Assembly (NCBI RefSeq): GCF_954871325.1
Contig: NC_088776.1
Location: forward strand, 45,154,569-45,218,568
Source of the DNA: Gordionus sp. m RMFG-2023
Lineage: Eukaryota > Nematomorpha > Gordioida > Chordodea > Parachordodidae
Length of the DNA stretch: 64,000 nucleotides
Reading direction: 5' to 3'
Under the pieces are notes generated by a model. That model had not been told where the DNA came from, ran no database searches, and worked only from the letters and a program-made list of their open reading frames with translations. Shown here in pieces: positions 24,001 through 36,624 of this stretch (positions are counted from its first letter, which is position 1; the number at the start of each line of letters is the position of its first letter). Made by a program: the position numbers and the translations under genes.

Positions 24001-26109
24001 GAAAGGATTTAAAATTATTATAAAAAAGGATTTTAAAAATATAACTATTTTATAAAAAGATATTTTTTAATGATGATAATTTTTCTTCTAAGAAAAATAA
24101 ATAGTAAAAATTGATTAATCCTCTAACACTTTCGAACAACTCCTCATCATTTTGATGTAAATTTAATTTTAAATAAATTAAACTGAAATATGAAAAAAAT
24201 GGTATATTATATCGTTATAGCTAAAACATTGTAATCATTTTCAGCTCTTTTTATCCCCCATAATTTTAAAAACTTTTATAAATTTTTGATCAGGGTGAAG
24301 CTTAAAGTAAATTTTTCTATAAACTATAATAAATAGGTGCATGAGTAGTTTCTAGTATAGCCTTTTACCAATCTAAGCTTGTTTTATGAAGCAATCTAGA
24401 ATCCAGAAGGAGTAAATTTCCCTTTACTCTTCTTAATCCTCAATTTTATATGAAAGACCCCATCCATCCCAAATAGTGTTCACTGTATTCAAATATATTT
24501 TAGAGCTATTAATGGACTTATCGAACAAAAATAATATTCGGTTCTTTATTATTTGTAAAGAATAATATCTGTTGATATTCGCGAATTACAAATAATTTTT
24601 TTATTTCAAATGAAATATTAATATTTTAATTTTAAAGTTTTTTAGCATAATTTTGTATTAAGGTCTAGTTTTATTTAATTTACCCCCATTTTGAGAAATA
24701 TTATTGAAAGTTTTAGCGGAAATAGAAATATCGATATAACTAAATTGTAATTATTAATATTATAATGGTTAGCTTGAGTGGGGGAAGGATCTCTCTACAT
24801 TATACGCATTTTACTTTGAAACATTTTTTTTGGTTCATATAAAAGTGTATAAGTAAAATATAATATCAAATTATAATTTATTGAGTTTGCTTTTTTTTTA
24901 CTCATAGATAAATAACTTTAGATACTTTACTTAAAAATATTATCAAATAATTTTAAACCTAGAGTATTTACTAATATTCGTAAAAAAGCATTATTTTTTT
25001 GTTTTTATAAATGAATGAATGAATATACAATAACATATTTTGGAGTTATGTTCATTCTATGTAGTTTTAGAATTTTGGCAATTAATATATGTATATATAT
25101 TTATAATAGATAAAATACGAAATTTTATTCGAATAATGAGGAATTAATATTCGTGGGGTATAAATCGAATAGTGAGATATTCGATCATTGAAATCGTAGC
25201 ATTACCTCGCTTACAAGATTTATTAGAGTTGTACTTCTTAGGTTATTATACTATCTCTTCCATTTTATATAAAATAAAGGTAATAACAATATAGTATAAA
25301 AAAATTTCTTTTCATTATTACAAACTTAGTTTTTAAAATAAAAAAAAAAATTCTGCTGACATGGATTTTTTTTAGAAAAATTACAACAACAAATATACCT
25401 AATATGGAGGCAAATAGGATAGTTTAAAAAAATCGTCTTGAATTTTTGCAATAATAAAAAATGCATGGATAATAATAAAAGGGGAAAGTTTGTTTAAATA
25501 AACACTTTTGATTTTTTTAAAATATTATCAGTGCTCTGAAAATAAAGTTAATAATTGAACTTCATAATATTTAATAAATTATTCAATTACATCTTAATTC
25601 TAACTTATATTAAATGTGTTTTTTTGATTGATTTCTCCACGATGCTCTCTTAATTTGTTACGTTTTAAATATTTTAATAATATATTTTTAAAAAAACCAG
25701 ATAATATCCGAAATTTAACAAGATTCTTAATATCAATTCCAAGGAGATTACAGGTTAGTTATTATTAATTATTTTAATAAGTAGATTTATTTCTTACTAA
25801 TTTAATATTATACAAAATATTAAGTTAACTTGTACATTTCTTAATTGTTTTAAAAACTTTAATAAAAGATTTCTTAAAAGGAAGAAACTAAATCTGCGAA
25901 TACTATCTTGATAATTAGGAAATTTTATATTCTCGAATCACTATTTTAATACAAAAACTATGACATTGTAAAGATTAATTAAGCTTCATTTTTTAGTTTG
26001 CAAACATTGCCACCTTAAGTTTTACTTATTTATGCATAGCGTTTGGGTATAATATTTTTTTTAATTTAAAATATAATTTTATTTAAACTACTACTTTCAA
26101 AATATTTAC
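21055..26109. other. Long AT-rich stretch without a supported gene
   Basis: No open frame with recognised content. On the minus strand, about 21130-21230 reads DSIYPGIQDYIRSTKSKTKQ and looks weakly coding-like, but no family is recognised. The stretch 23565-23605 holds AAAGTTACTTTTTAAAAGTA, an inverted GTTAC/GTAAC motif typical of some hAT ends and seen again near 26.55 and 41.05 kb. The rest is AT-rich without visible structure. Confidence 0.45.
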
Positions 26110-26326
26110 CAGAGACCTGCAGAAGTAACCTTTGCATGACCCGGCCCGGCCCGGATTTGATTTATTTATATTTTCAGGTCTCACCCGGAATTTTTCAAAA
26201 ATTTAATTTTTATAGAGATTTAAAATATTCAGTTTTAAAATATACCCCCCCCCCTCGGCCCAGGTATATTAAAAAAAGGGTATTTAAAAAAAAATACACT
26301 GGCCAGGCCCGGCCTGTAGGTTTCTG
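26110..26326. mobile_element. GGCCCGG element (family A), target duplication visible
   Basis: Left end CAGAGACCTGCAGAAGTAAC followed by GACCCGGCCCGGCCCGGATT; right end GGCCAGGCCCGGCCTGTAGG then TTTCTG. The flanks ATATTTAC (26102-26109) and AAATTTAC (26327-26334) match at 7 of 8 positions. About 217 bp, non-coding, with a C run in the middle (26246-26254). This is the copy with the clearest edges at both ends. Confidence 0.78.
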
Positions 26327-26334
26327 AAATTTAC

Positions 26335-26649
26335 AATTTTAATGTAACGTATTTTTAATTATGATTAAAAAATTTGCATTTAAAAAAAATATATCATTAA
26401 GTAATGCAAATTAATCCCCCTACCCACCCTACGATTTTTTTTGAACTAATATTTTCAGATATTTTATTTAGTAAACATACACAACAAAGAATAATCAAAT
26501 ATTTTATTGTGAAATTCATATTATTGATACTAACATCGATAAAAGTAACGTCGTTACATTTTTTGAAGAAAAGCAATGCCTTGTTACTTTTTTCAAAAGT
26601 AACGATTAAATTTAAATATTGAAAAGTAATATTATATAGTTTTTTAAAG
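26335..26649. other. Spacer with GTTAC/GTAAC hAT-end-like motifs
   Basis: Around 26540-26610 the sequence repeats AAAGTAACG and GTTAC in both orientations, like the motifs at 23.57 and 41.05 kb. This suggests a decayed hAT end. The overlapping sense and antisense frames here have no protein-like content. Confidence 0.35.
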
Positions 26650-27030
26650 TTGATTTCAATCAATTCAAATCAGCCACCCAAAATTGGGTTAGTGCTAAAC
26701 GCTGCCAATTTAACACATATCAATTTTTTAAACAACGACTACGTTTATCTAAAAACAATAAGACCCATTTTTAATATAATATTGAAAGATGGAATCATAC
26801 GGTCGTTTCCGACCCACTATATATTATATTCCGTAGTAATCAACAACCTAGGTAGCTTTAAAAGCCCCAAATTTCGGGGTCAGTGAAGGAAAAAAACGTG
26901 AACTTATTTTCAATTTGAGAAAATATCTTGAAAAATACGAACAAAAATCAGACTTTTTTAAAAATAAATTAGCATGCCTACCAGATTCACTTTCGATAAA
27001 AATAAAAAAAATTCGATAAGTTCTTAATGA
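26650..27030 (+). other. Coding-like remnant, unrecognised
   Basis: A plus-strand frame from 26650 to 26886 reads with balanced residue use (KIGLVLNAANLTHINFLNND, KTIRPIFNIILKDG, RSFPTHYILYSVVINN). Coding-like sequence continues to about 27023 in another frame (KRELIFNLRKYLEKYEQKSD), ending in a stop. I do not recognise the family. The look is of a decayed gene or transposon protein and not of random AT sequence. There is no identified start context or neighbour that helps. Confidence 0.3.
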
Positions 27031-30000
27031 AGATTCTTATGATGATGATGGTGATTTATTAAGTTTTTTTGAAAATAAAAATCATTCTTAAATATTTTAA
27101 ATAAATTCTCACAATTAAAAATGTATATTAAATATAAATATAATGCAACCCTCGCGTCCTCCACGTCATAATTTTTAAAATAAATTGTTTTTAGATACAA
27201 AAACAATTTATAATATATTATTTTATTTTTTTTTAATGTGCAATTATTTCTTTATTTAACTAATAGCTGATATTTAATATATTGTCAAAAGGTAATGACA
27301 TATAATTTTTTTTTTCTAAGATAAAATTAATAAAGGGGAAAAATATAGAAATGAAATTTAGGGAAAATGTCAAGGGATTTAAAAAGAGGATATCTATAAA
27401 GGAAGTTATTTAATAGAGACTAAGAAGAAGAAGTAAAGAAAGAAAGTATAAGGAAACATGGAAAAGTTTTCAATGTAGAGCGAATATGGCGATAGCGAGT
27501 CTTCCCCGTAAGAAAAGGGATTCCTTATGCTGATCGGGCTTTAGGCGAATCTGTTTCCCTAATTCTTTAAATAATTTTATTTTTATTATCTATATAGGAA
27601 AAAAATAAATAAAGAGAAAATTTATATATAATATGAAATATTTCTTAACGCGTTTCTTATTTGCAAGGTAATGAAAAAAAATGTAGTGATTTATTTTCTG
27701 AAATAATGTGTAGTTTTGTTAAAAGGCTGGATTTTTAAAACGGCTAGCCTAATATTTTTGCCAAAACTAGACAAACCAAGAAATATGTAATTTGATTTTG
27801 GCTAAAATCTTATTTTAAAAATGGCGAAATCGAAATTCATAATTGTGGGTAAGATGCAATTATTATATAAATTAGAAAAAAAACCATTCTTTTGGAAATC
27901 GCTAATTTATTTTTTTTAGAGAAATGTGATTCAATTCATATTTGTGCCTAAAATATAAACACTCACAAGATGTAGAAGAACGCCATTTTATCTCTTTCCG
28001 ATCACAAAATTTTACAATTTTTTATTTGTTTGAATTTAGTTTTCATAAATTTTAATCAAAAGTCACTATCACGATAAAAAAAAATCAATACCAATAGCCA
28101 GAAAATACAATATTTGATTAAAGTGGCTTTAATTTAAACAATAAAATTCATTACAAATATTTGCAAGTTTTAAAATTAACGAACAAATTCGAATATTTAC
28201 GATTTACAAGTTTACAAATAATTTGCAACTGATTTAAATTTATTATTCGCCTAAAATATTTTTTATTATTCCAAAATTATTTAAGATGACGAAATTATAG
28301 TAATCTCAACCTGGCCCTATAAATTTAACCTCTGCAAGAAGATAAGTGTAGGCGGAAGGGGGAGAAGTACCCGATAAATTTTATGGATTATTATAAGAGT
28401 ATCTTGGAATAATTTTGTAAATTTTTATTAATCCACTAGGATTATAAAAAAACTTAAGTCTCATTATAATAATAATATAGATGCTGTCAGGGACCTCTAA
28501 TTCTGAGGAGGGGGTGGGGTTACGATAAAATTTTGCCATTAAAATTTCTGAGGGATGGAATCATTTTATAGTTTATCTGATCCACTGTTCTTAAATTTGT
28601 TGTCTTATTTGATAATCTATAAAAGGAAGGATTTTCATAATTAGTTGCCATATCATATTAACTAATTTGTATAAATTTTAAAATGATAAAACAATCATTA
28701 TTAAAAACTTTTTTAAAGATATTATTCTTATAAAATTTTTATAAATATTTGAAAAATAAAGACGTAATTAGTATACCTTTTTAGACTAGGAATTAATTTC
28801 CTAAAAAGGAATTTTTTTTTTCGAAAATCAATCATGATTTAATAAATTTTACCAGGAAACCCATTTAAAAGGCTTATTTAATTTTGTAATCACTAGTAAA
28901 AAGCAAAGCAATAGTAAATGACGCATAATTACTCATTTATTTGTAAAACAAACACCCATGACTCATATAGTTAAATAGTTGTTTATCTTAAAGAATCAAA
29001 ATTATCTTATAATTCTAAGAATTAAGTGAGGGGGGATTTCCAAACACCATTCCTACTGCAAATAATATAAAGTCAACAAAATTTTATTAATGTAAACCTA
29101 GATTTCATCCACCGTCTTTAAATTGGTATCATACTCATAATTCCTCTTGCATACACAGTAGGGGTAGGAAAAACAATATATTTACGTAAATGTTTGGTTT
29201 TCAGTTATTCAAAAATTAATCTATAATATATATTCTTTTTAGTGTCCTGGAACTCGGGTCAGTCTGACTCGGATATATATTCTCTCGGATTCTAGTCTTT
29301 ATTTTAATTTATTTCGAATCAGATGATTATCCCCCCCCCCCCTAAGAGATGGATTAAAATTATTAATTCTTGGTGGCATACAAAAGGGATGATAGGGTAA
29401 AAAAATTTCGAGTCTTAAAAAAAGTAAATAGGCTAGCACTTCTCTTCATCCATCATAAATACGTCAATGCCAGCAATCTCACAGACAAATTGGTTGCCAA
29501 ATCCAATTAAATAACATTGTAATTATTATGTAAAATTTATTGTTAATTTTTATATATTTTTTAAAAATTGATACTGGATTAAATGCTTCCTCCATATCCT
29601 AAACATGCGACAGTACAAAAAATTTACATTTATACAATATTATTCATGCATTCATTTAATTTTTTTAAAATTAAAATAATTTAAGAATAATAATTATAAA
29701 ATTGATTTAATTAAATATATTAACGTGTAATAAAAGGAGGACTTTTATATCGTATTAAAATTAATAATTCCTGTTCAGACATCTAGACCTGATGATAATA
29801 ACTTAAAACATAGAAATTTAAAATATGCTGAATAGGTTTAATAAAACTCTAAGGATAATTATTATAAAAGGTTTTATAGAAAATATGCTTATACATAAAT
29901 GTATAATGTCCTCTTGTAGGAAGAATTATCATGTTTAATTTTATTATCATTTTTTCCTCCTTTTGAGAGATATACATATGAAATCCTATATCTAACTATT

Positions 30001-31059
30001 TTATCCTATTTGCCCCACTAAATAATCAAAAATAATATCCCCAATGATTGCCTCTTTTAGGGTTAATTATGTATTGTTATTTTTTTTCAAAAGTTATTAA
30101 CATCATAGATATTGCAAATTTTATTAACCAAATGATAAGGATATTTCATATATGAATTGAATGTGAGTTATTAATGGGCAAGCATGCCCTGTGGGTTCTA
30201 ACTATGAATTCGCAATTATTATTTTTCTACTTATCTTACATCGTGATTTTCATAAAAAATTGTTTATTTTTTTTGGCATTTGAAAAACAATTTTTATACA
30301 CTGAAGAAATTAATAAGTATATATCTTATTAGGTACTTTACTAATACTATAATTTAAATGATCTATAATATTATTTCTAAAATATTTTTCGAACGTCTTT
30401 AAATCCATTATTTTGTAATGATTAATAATAACAATATTATAATTATTTTTTAAATTTCATTACAAAAAAAAGTCCCTATCTTTTTTGTATATTTTTCTTT
30501 TTATCGCTTAAAAATATAAAAATAATTATTCATTCAATGGTATTTTATTAATGTAGAGTAGAAGAGCCTTGCATCGAATTTATTTTATCCAATTCTTATC
30601 AAGAGATCATAGACCGATGTAAGCTCTTTTAGAAATGGAGGCAATCTGATCCAAATTTTATGGTCCCAATTTTTCGATCTGAACTAAAATTAAAGGAAAA
30701 ATATTGGATTGAAAAAGTATAAGATTATTTTGCAAGGAAATAGTTAGAAATATTAGCTATAGAAAATAAGAAAAATTTGATGTTTTTTTTCTTAAAAACA
30801 ATATTTATAAAAGCATTCTGTATTAAAAGTTAGCGCGAATTCGCGGCGATAGGCATTTTTGCTAATATATGCCCTGCAAATTTTGACATTTTTGCCAACT
30901 TTACCTTGAATTTGTGCTAAAATATCTTGAAAATTTTATTCAGATTCGAGAGATATATTCAAATACAGTCAGGTCAAAATTAAAACTTTAAAATCAAAAT
31001 TCGGCCCCATACTAATTCCGAGAGAATACCTGTTCGATCAATGAAATGGGTAGGATTAG
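27031..31059. other. AT-rich stretch without a supported gene
   Basis: No gene seen. A third, weak copy of palindromic family B lies at about 27711-27850 (arms around CGGCTAGCC and GGCTAAAATCTTATTTT). G-rich motifs at 28355-28370 and 28500-28520, and a C run at 29331-29342, mark possible hAT-derivative ends. The frame at 27024-27206 ends in a His run from a GATGATGATGGTGAT microsatellite. Confidence 0.45.
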
Positions 31060-31285
31060 GCCTGATTTATGGTAAACCCGATTTGTTGCGGTGCTCTATT
31101 TAACGCCATCGAAATCACAACTAATTCTTAGCGGTAATAATTTTTGAAATATACTTCGCAACATGTTTTTTAAATGTTATCATAGCGTTTTCATCGTTTT
31201 GCTCCATATATTGGCTTGATTCTGTAAATAAGACAACTTTATATGTCGCACCGCTTGAACAAATAGCTTACTATAAATGAGGCGT
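31060..31285. mobile_element. Palindromic MITE, PIF/Harbinger-like
   Basis: The left arm GGCCTGATTTATGGTAAACC ... GATTTGTTGCGGTGC and the right arm GTCGCACCGC ... CTATAAATGAGGCG are imperfect inverted repeats of about 45 bp. Direct TTA trinucleotides flank it on both sides (left ATTA before GGCC, right TTAG after GGCG), which is compatible with the 3-bp target of PIF/Harbinger elements. A related pair of ends lies at 32850-33035. Non-coding. Confidence 0.55.
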
Positions 31286-31515
31286 TAGACTTAGTTCCAG
31301 GTAGAGCTCGAACATTGTGAAAATTCTTAGGCTGCCTATCCAAATATTTTATGGCAACCAAAAGATAATGGTATGGAAAAGTAAGGTAGGAATGGAAAAG
31401 AGGGTGAAAATTAATTTTGATATTTAAGATGTGTATATCTAGAAATTTTTATGCTATCTTGGCTGGTACATTAAAATAAAAAAACATTTTATCGGCAATG
31501 ACTTTTTAAGATTAT

Positions 31516-31743
31516 CAAGGACCTGGATGCCCGTCAGCCCGTCCTAGGTACACGATTTTAATTCTTTAAAATATAACCGGGCCGGGCCATATATTTTGAA
31601 ACCACAATATTTTAAATCGTCATTATAGCTATAAAAATTAAAAATAAATATAATATATTTTAAAAAAATCCAGATCTGGCATGAAAATTTTTTTTAAAAA
31701 AAAATCCGGCCGGGGCCGATGGTACCTCTGTTGTGGGTCTCTG
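31516..31743. mobile_element. GGCCCGG element (family A), target duplication visible
   Basis: The right end CCGGGGCCGATGGTACCTCT ... GGGTCTCTG is the mirror of the left end at 13018. The left end CAAGGACCTGG is more decayed. The flanks AAGATTAT (31508-31515) and ATGATTAT (31744-31751) match at 7 of 8 positions. ACCGGGCCGGGCC and ATCCGGCCGGGGCC blocks are separated by A/T runs. About 228 bp, non-coding. Confidence 0.74.
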
Positions 31744-31751
31744 ATGATTAT

Positions 31752-32849
31752 ATTAAATAATTTTCTAAAAAAAATTTAAGTATAAGATTATTTTAAAAAA
31801 AATTTAATATTATTTATTCACTTCAAAAGATATCTCGATTTTTATAAAATAAAGTAATTGAATGAGCGAATTTAAATAAAATAGTATTTGAAAATTGTTA
31901 CGCTAGCAATTCTAAAAATAAATGGGAAAAATATAGACAGGAAATAATTTATAATGATTATAATTATGCCATATCCCTTTAAAATAAGCATATATTGTTA
32001 TTGATAAACATATATTGATATTGATGAACATTAAGGATATGGAGACATTTATAGCAAGCGCCATTATAAATATTTTATCCTGGATTTTGGCATTGCCATT
32101 ATCATCTTAAATTCCGCTTAATATCCGAATGAAAAAAAAAGGAAATAAATATTTCAAATGTTAATGTTTATATAGTTAATTTTTGCCCCCTTTACGTATT
32201 TAATAAAATTAAAAAAATTTAAAATTGCTTGTCAAATATGCATTTTAATAACTCTACTACTGTTCAATAAAAAAAGAAAGGAACAACATTAAGATATATT
32301 CTGACTCTTCAAAAAAAATCTATTGAATTTTTGAGTTTTTTAAAATAAGTAAGCGGCAAAATTAGAACCCATATAAATTTTTTTTTAAAAAAACAAAAGA
32401 TACAAATTATTATATTTAAAAATATAATTATGCTTGTCAATAAAAATGTTATATTGGTAAAAAAGCATGATAAAATAAATACAACATTGATAAAATTACT
32501 ATACAAGAGTGATTCATCTTCGTCGGTCATCTTGTAGAGATAGAAAATAATAAGAACAGTTTCTTTAATCAATTTAGATGATTTAGGAATCTACTAACTC
32601 AGGCCCATCTACTTCCCCCCTTCCGATCCAATAATTATACCCCCCTTCCCCAACCGGAGAATACCCTCTTAACTTTAATAAAACGAAAAGTTACCCCCCC
32701 CCCCTCCACTTCTTTATAATTTTTTTCAAATTTTAATTAGATAGCATTATCAAAATTGTTAATTTCACAAAAATATAAAACACAACAGTACGGTTGATTG
32801 TATCAAATATAAATACAAAAATTTTTTTTATTAAAAAACAAGAAAGACT
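31752..32849. other. AT-rich stretch, C-rich patch, no gene seen
   Basis: No gene recognised. A C-rich patch lies at 32600-32710 with several runs of 6-11 C. The 87-codon minus frame at 32309-32572 is almost only Phe/Ile/Leu/Lys and is not supported as a gene. Confidence 0.45.
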
Positions 32850-33035
32850 TAGGCTGGATTTATAGTGGGATCCTATCCGATTCGACACGTTTAACAACTA
32901 AACGATTTTAAAAATTCTTTCTTGAGATCAATTTTTCTTTATTAAAAAATCAATAATTCTTAAATTATTTTCATGTTTAGAATTAAAAATAAAATTAACT
33001 TAATATGAATAAAGAGTCCCAATATAAACCCAGCT
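32850..33035. mobile_element. Palindromic MITE, same end type as 31060-31285
   Basis: Left end AGGCTGGATTTATAGTGGGA and right end TCCCAATATAAACCCAGC are inverted repeats of about 20 bp. They resemble the GGCCTGATTTATGG / CTATAAATGAGGCG ends at 31060-31285. A TTA precedes it and TTT follows, so a 3-bp target duplication is only partly kept. Non-coding. Confidence 0.5.
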
Positions 33036-33198
33036 TTGCGCGATAAACACAAATGATTTGTATTTTTAAAAAATGGCGACGATTCGCTTTTGAGATTCAA
33101 GTTCGCTATTGGTAACTAAATGCCATATGATATTACTGTATTTTGTATTTATAGCACAGCTAAATCGTGATCGCAATCACCACATTATGAATTTAAGG

Positions 33199-33300
33199 TT
33201 ACTCTGCATTCACAGTTATCACGAAATGGCAGCGAAATATGCTGTTTTTTGTGTATTTTTATAAACTTCGCCGCGAATTCGAGCTGTGAATGTAGGGTAA
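33199..33300. mobile_element. 102-bp MITE with 17-bp inverted ends
   Basis: Left TTACTCTGCATTCACAG and right CTGTGAATGTAGGGTAA are inverted with two mismatches. The 68-bp centre has no coding capacity. No target duplication could be fixed, so the superfamily is open. Confidence 0.55.
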
Positions 33301-33669
33301 GAAAAAATGTTACACCCTTGGGACTATATTTTAGATTACGATTAACAATAATCGTAATCGATTATCATCACTATAATATTTATTTGTTATTCCTATCCTA
33401 AATATGATGCCTGAAATGATTTTGTTTATTATTTTATTGAATGGATAAATAAGGACTCATATCATCGATTTGCCATACATAAAGGTTGAAAGATTGCGTT
33501 GTCGAAGGCCGCAAATATTTATAAGCTAGATCTTTGAGGGGGGGGGGCGGCTTCTTTCTATAGAGGGGGGGGGGGTTTCCTGTTCTCGTAAATGTCATTT
33601 TAAGCTGATAAAAAAAATTTACCCACATCCTTTAAAAATATATACAAAACATTTACTTGAAAGAAAAAT
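33301..33669. other. Spacer with two long G runs
   Basis: No gene. G runs lie at 33538-33547 and 33565-33575. The Pro-rich frame read on the minus strand (33434-33628) comes from these runs. Confidence 0.5.
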
Positions 33670-34075
33670 TAGTAAAAGTTGGGTGGGCTTGTTCGGGTTT
33701 TCTAAAAAATTTTAACATTAGGCGGGTGGTGGGTGGGTTAAAAAATGTTTTTAAGTAGTTGGCAGGTGAATTTTTAATATTTTTTTCAAAATGAGTATCA
33801 TAGACTTCATTTTAATTTATTATAAAAAAAGTTTTATTTAATAATATTGCATATTATATATGTTAAATTAAAAATACATTAAAATAATAAAGTAAAGTGC
33901 CTAACCATTAAAATTATTTTTAAACATTAGGCGGGTGGGCGGGTTAAACAAAATTTATAGATAAATAGGCAGGTGGGCGTTAAGTTATTTAAAATATATA
34001 AAAATGGGAGAGCGAGTTAAAAAAATTTAGGACAAGGAGTGGACGGCTTTTTGACTACAACCCACCCATTGCAGA
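33670..34075. repeat. GGCGGGTGGG dispersed repeat (family C)
   Basis: TTGGGTGGGC, ATTAGGCGGGTGGTGGGTGG, TTAGGCGGGTGGGCGGGTT and GGCAGGTGGGC are spaced by A/T runs. The right end reads CTACAACCCACCCATTGCAG. A short relative at 52715-52800 has AGGCGGGCG and CTATAACTCGCCTATCGCAG. Probably a non-autonomous element family; no target duplication was found. Confidence 0.5.
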
Positions 34076-35924
34076 CTTCGAAGCTAAAAGCTTATAATTA
34101 GTGGCGCTAAAGATCTCCAATAAAATCTGGGAGAAACCCAAACAATTATGCTTTTCCAACATATTTTACAATGTTTTTTTTAACATAAGATTAATATTTT
34201 AAAAATAATTAATAATATCTTTTTTAAAAAAGCAAAAAATTAAAAGCCCCCTCCCGAGTCTTTTTCCATATTTCTTAAATTTTATATTATAATTTAATTA
34301 TTAAAATGATATTTTACATCTCTAAAATACGTGTTTATTTAAAAATAAATAAATAATAAAGATATAATATATATTTATAAGTTAATTTAGTTATGGGAAA
34401 GGGGGCTCGTTAGGGGTAAGATGAACTGCAATTTTTTTAAAAAATATTTTTTTCTGAAAAAAAAACTTTTTAAATTAAAATTTATAAACATTAAAAAAAA
34501 ATCATTAAAACATTTTTAAAAGCGTGATTTATTTTTATATTTTTTACCCACGGGTATAATAATACCAAAACATGAATAGTCCTGTCCGTGCTCAGGGATA
34601 ACATTGTTTTATTTATTTTTATTAAGATTCTCCCAGGTTCAGACTCGAACCAATATTTTTCCTCGAGCACTCATAAATATCCCGCGTTCCATTGGAAATA
34701 AATGAATGGCAAAATCTTCCATAATTATTTTTATGATTGGGAAAATATAGTTTGGACGAAATCATAATATCTACAAATGGGGCAAATAAAGAAAAATAAC
34801 TGACCGAACCTAAGAAAGTCCAATTGAGTTTTCTTTTTACTCGTAATTCTAATTATTAAGTTATTTAAATCATTCATTAGTGAATATTATCGGAGAGCTG
34901 CAAGATATGGATCCCATTTGATTGTGATAATCCCGGAATATTCTTATTTTAATTTTAAAAAACATGTTTATTTACTTGTCTTATTTGTAAATGTTCTTTA
35001 ATTAAGAGATTCATATATACTGAGTTTTAAAAAAAGACTCCTGAAATGTGGTCTGAGTGAGTCATAAAAATATATAATTTGAAAATGGCTCCCTTGCTGG
35101 GAACATTTATAAAAATTCTTTTTAAATTATATTAATTAATCAGTTAGTAAATAAATGAAAACACACAATATTTCAGTGTTATTTAGGCAATTACAAAAAT
35201 AAAATTAATTATTTGAAAAAAATTGGAATGTTTTTTTAAATTAGTAACTGTTATAAGTAAGCTAAATTTAAATGAAAAAAACTTTGGACCCATTAAAAAA
35301 ATTTCAAAACCCAGGCCTGCTAAAAATATAATATTTGGCCCGGTCTCTGGCAACGATATTGCATTTATACTTATATATATTAAGTAAATAATCTTTATTC
35401 TCTTTAATGATCATATTCCAATTACTCGTAACTTTTTACAAGAATTTAAAACGTATTTATCATTTCCTAGAAATATTTCGTATTTATTTGTTATCCTTTT
35501 ATTTTTCAATAATTATATAAACAAGATATTTATATATACAGGATATTTGTATATTAATGCTTATTTATATTAAATAAAATGATATTATGAAATATTATAA
35601 ATGCCTATATTATATACTATACTAATGCATAGATATAATTATGCGCCAACTGAAAGTGAATTAAGCAACATCTGGAAAAAGAGAAAAAAATAATCTAATA
35701 AAAATGCTCGTTCAGGGTTACTACCATAGAGAGTGAATTAAACTCATTTAAATTGAAATAATTTGTTAACATATTGTCAAAACAACTGTTAAAATAGTAC
35801 GGTATCTTTTCTTACAGTGATAGCTATTAGCGCTCTAATACCTTAGTGCTTTCAAGAATAAAGTTTAATAAAAATATTCAGCTCTAGATATAGGGGAACC
35901 CTACTGGTATTTTATATACAATTA
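34076..35924. other. AT-rich stretch, no gene seen
   Basis: No recognised gene. A weak family A trace lies at 35285-35350 (CCAGGCCTGC ... TTTGGCCCGGTCTCTGG). Otherwise low-complexity A/T sequence. Confidence 0.5.
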
Positions 35925-35937
35925 CAGGGTTTCCCAT

Positions 35938-36310
35938 CAAAAAAAGGAAAAGTCCCAATCAAAAAAGGAAAAGGTTCAATCAAAAAAGGAAAAGTGTCAA
36001 ACAAAAAAGGAAAAAGTTCAATCAAAAAAGGAAAAGGTCCGATCAAAAAAGGAAAATTATCAATCAAAAAAGGAAAAGTCCCAAAGGTTAAGGAAAAAGT
36101 CCAATCAAAAAAGGAAAAGTGTCAAACAAAAAAGGAAAAAGTTCAATCAAAAAAGGAAAAGTGTCAAACAAAAAAGGAAAAAGTTCAATCAAAAAAGGAA
36201 AAGTGTCAAACAAAAAAGGAAAAGTGTCAATCGAAAAAGGAAAATTCCCAAAAGAAAAGGAAAAGGGTCAATCAAAAAAGGAAAATTCCCATTCAAAAAA
36301 GGAAAATCGT
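35938..36310. repeat. 21-bp tandem repeat array in left inverted end
   Basis: About 18 units of TCAATCAAAAAAGGAAAAGTG type, mostly 21 bp, with variant units (CCAAAGGTTAAGGAAAAAGT; CCAAAAGAAAAGGAAAAGG) that mark register. Because 21 is a multiple of 3, all frames stay open as Lys-rich heptads (KKGKSSI, SKKEKVQ). The open frames at 35994-36392 and 36119-36352 are artefacts of this. The array at 38850-39140 has the same variant units in the same order in inverted orientation, but about 14 units. Confidence 0.9.
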
Positions 36311-36624
36311 AATTTTTTTAAAAAAATATATAAACTTTTCAATTTTTCTTAAATTTATTTATTTTTCTCATTCCTTCTTATTTTATTTCTAACTTTTTAC
36401 GATTTCTTTATTTTATTTGTATCTTTTCTCACTATATCTTTTCTCAATTTTTTTTCTTCTCATTTTTGATAATTCTGATTGAAAGTATATTTAATTTTCG
36501 ATCTAGATAGGTATGACTTGGTCTGATGGGGGACAGAGGGCTTTTTTATTATAATTTTTTACATATGAAATATTTAATTACAATTACTATATATATTTAA
36601 TATAGTACGAAAAAAAAATTTATA

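Noticed and set aside
27024-27206. Frame ending in a His run
   Set aside because: The His run comes from a GAT/GGTGAT microsatellite on the other strand, and the rest is composition-driven.
34630-34690. GGTTC...CGAACC sequence resembling a tRNA T-arm
   Set aside because: No matching acceptor, D or anticodon arms could be found around it, so it is not called as a tRNA.
35925-36310. Possible CRISPR-like array of regularly spaced repeats
   Set aside because: The units are contiguous without unique spacers, the genome is animal, and the array belongs to a transposon end.
35994-36392. Lys-rich repeat proteins (KKGKSSI / SKKEKVQ) at 35.99-36.39 and 38.84-39.21 kb
   Set aside because: They are read-outs of the 21-bp tandem units, which keep several frames open at once. 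They lie in the inverted ends of a transposon.
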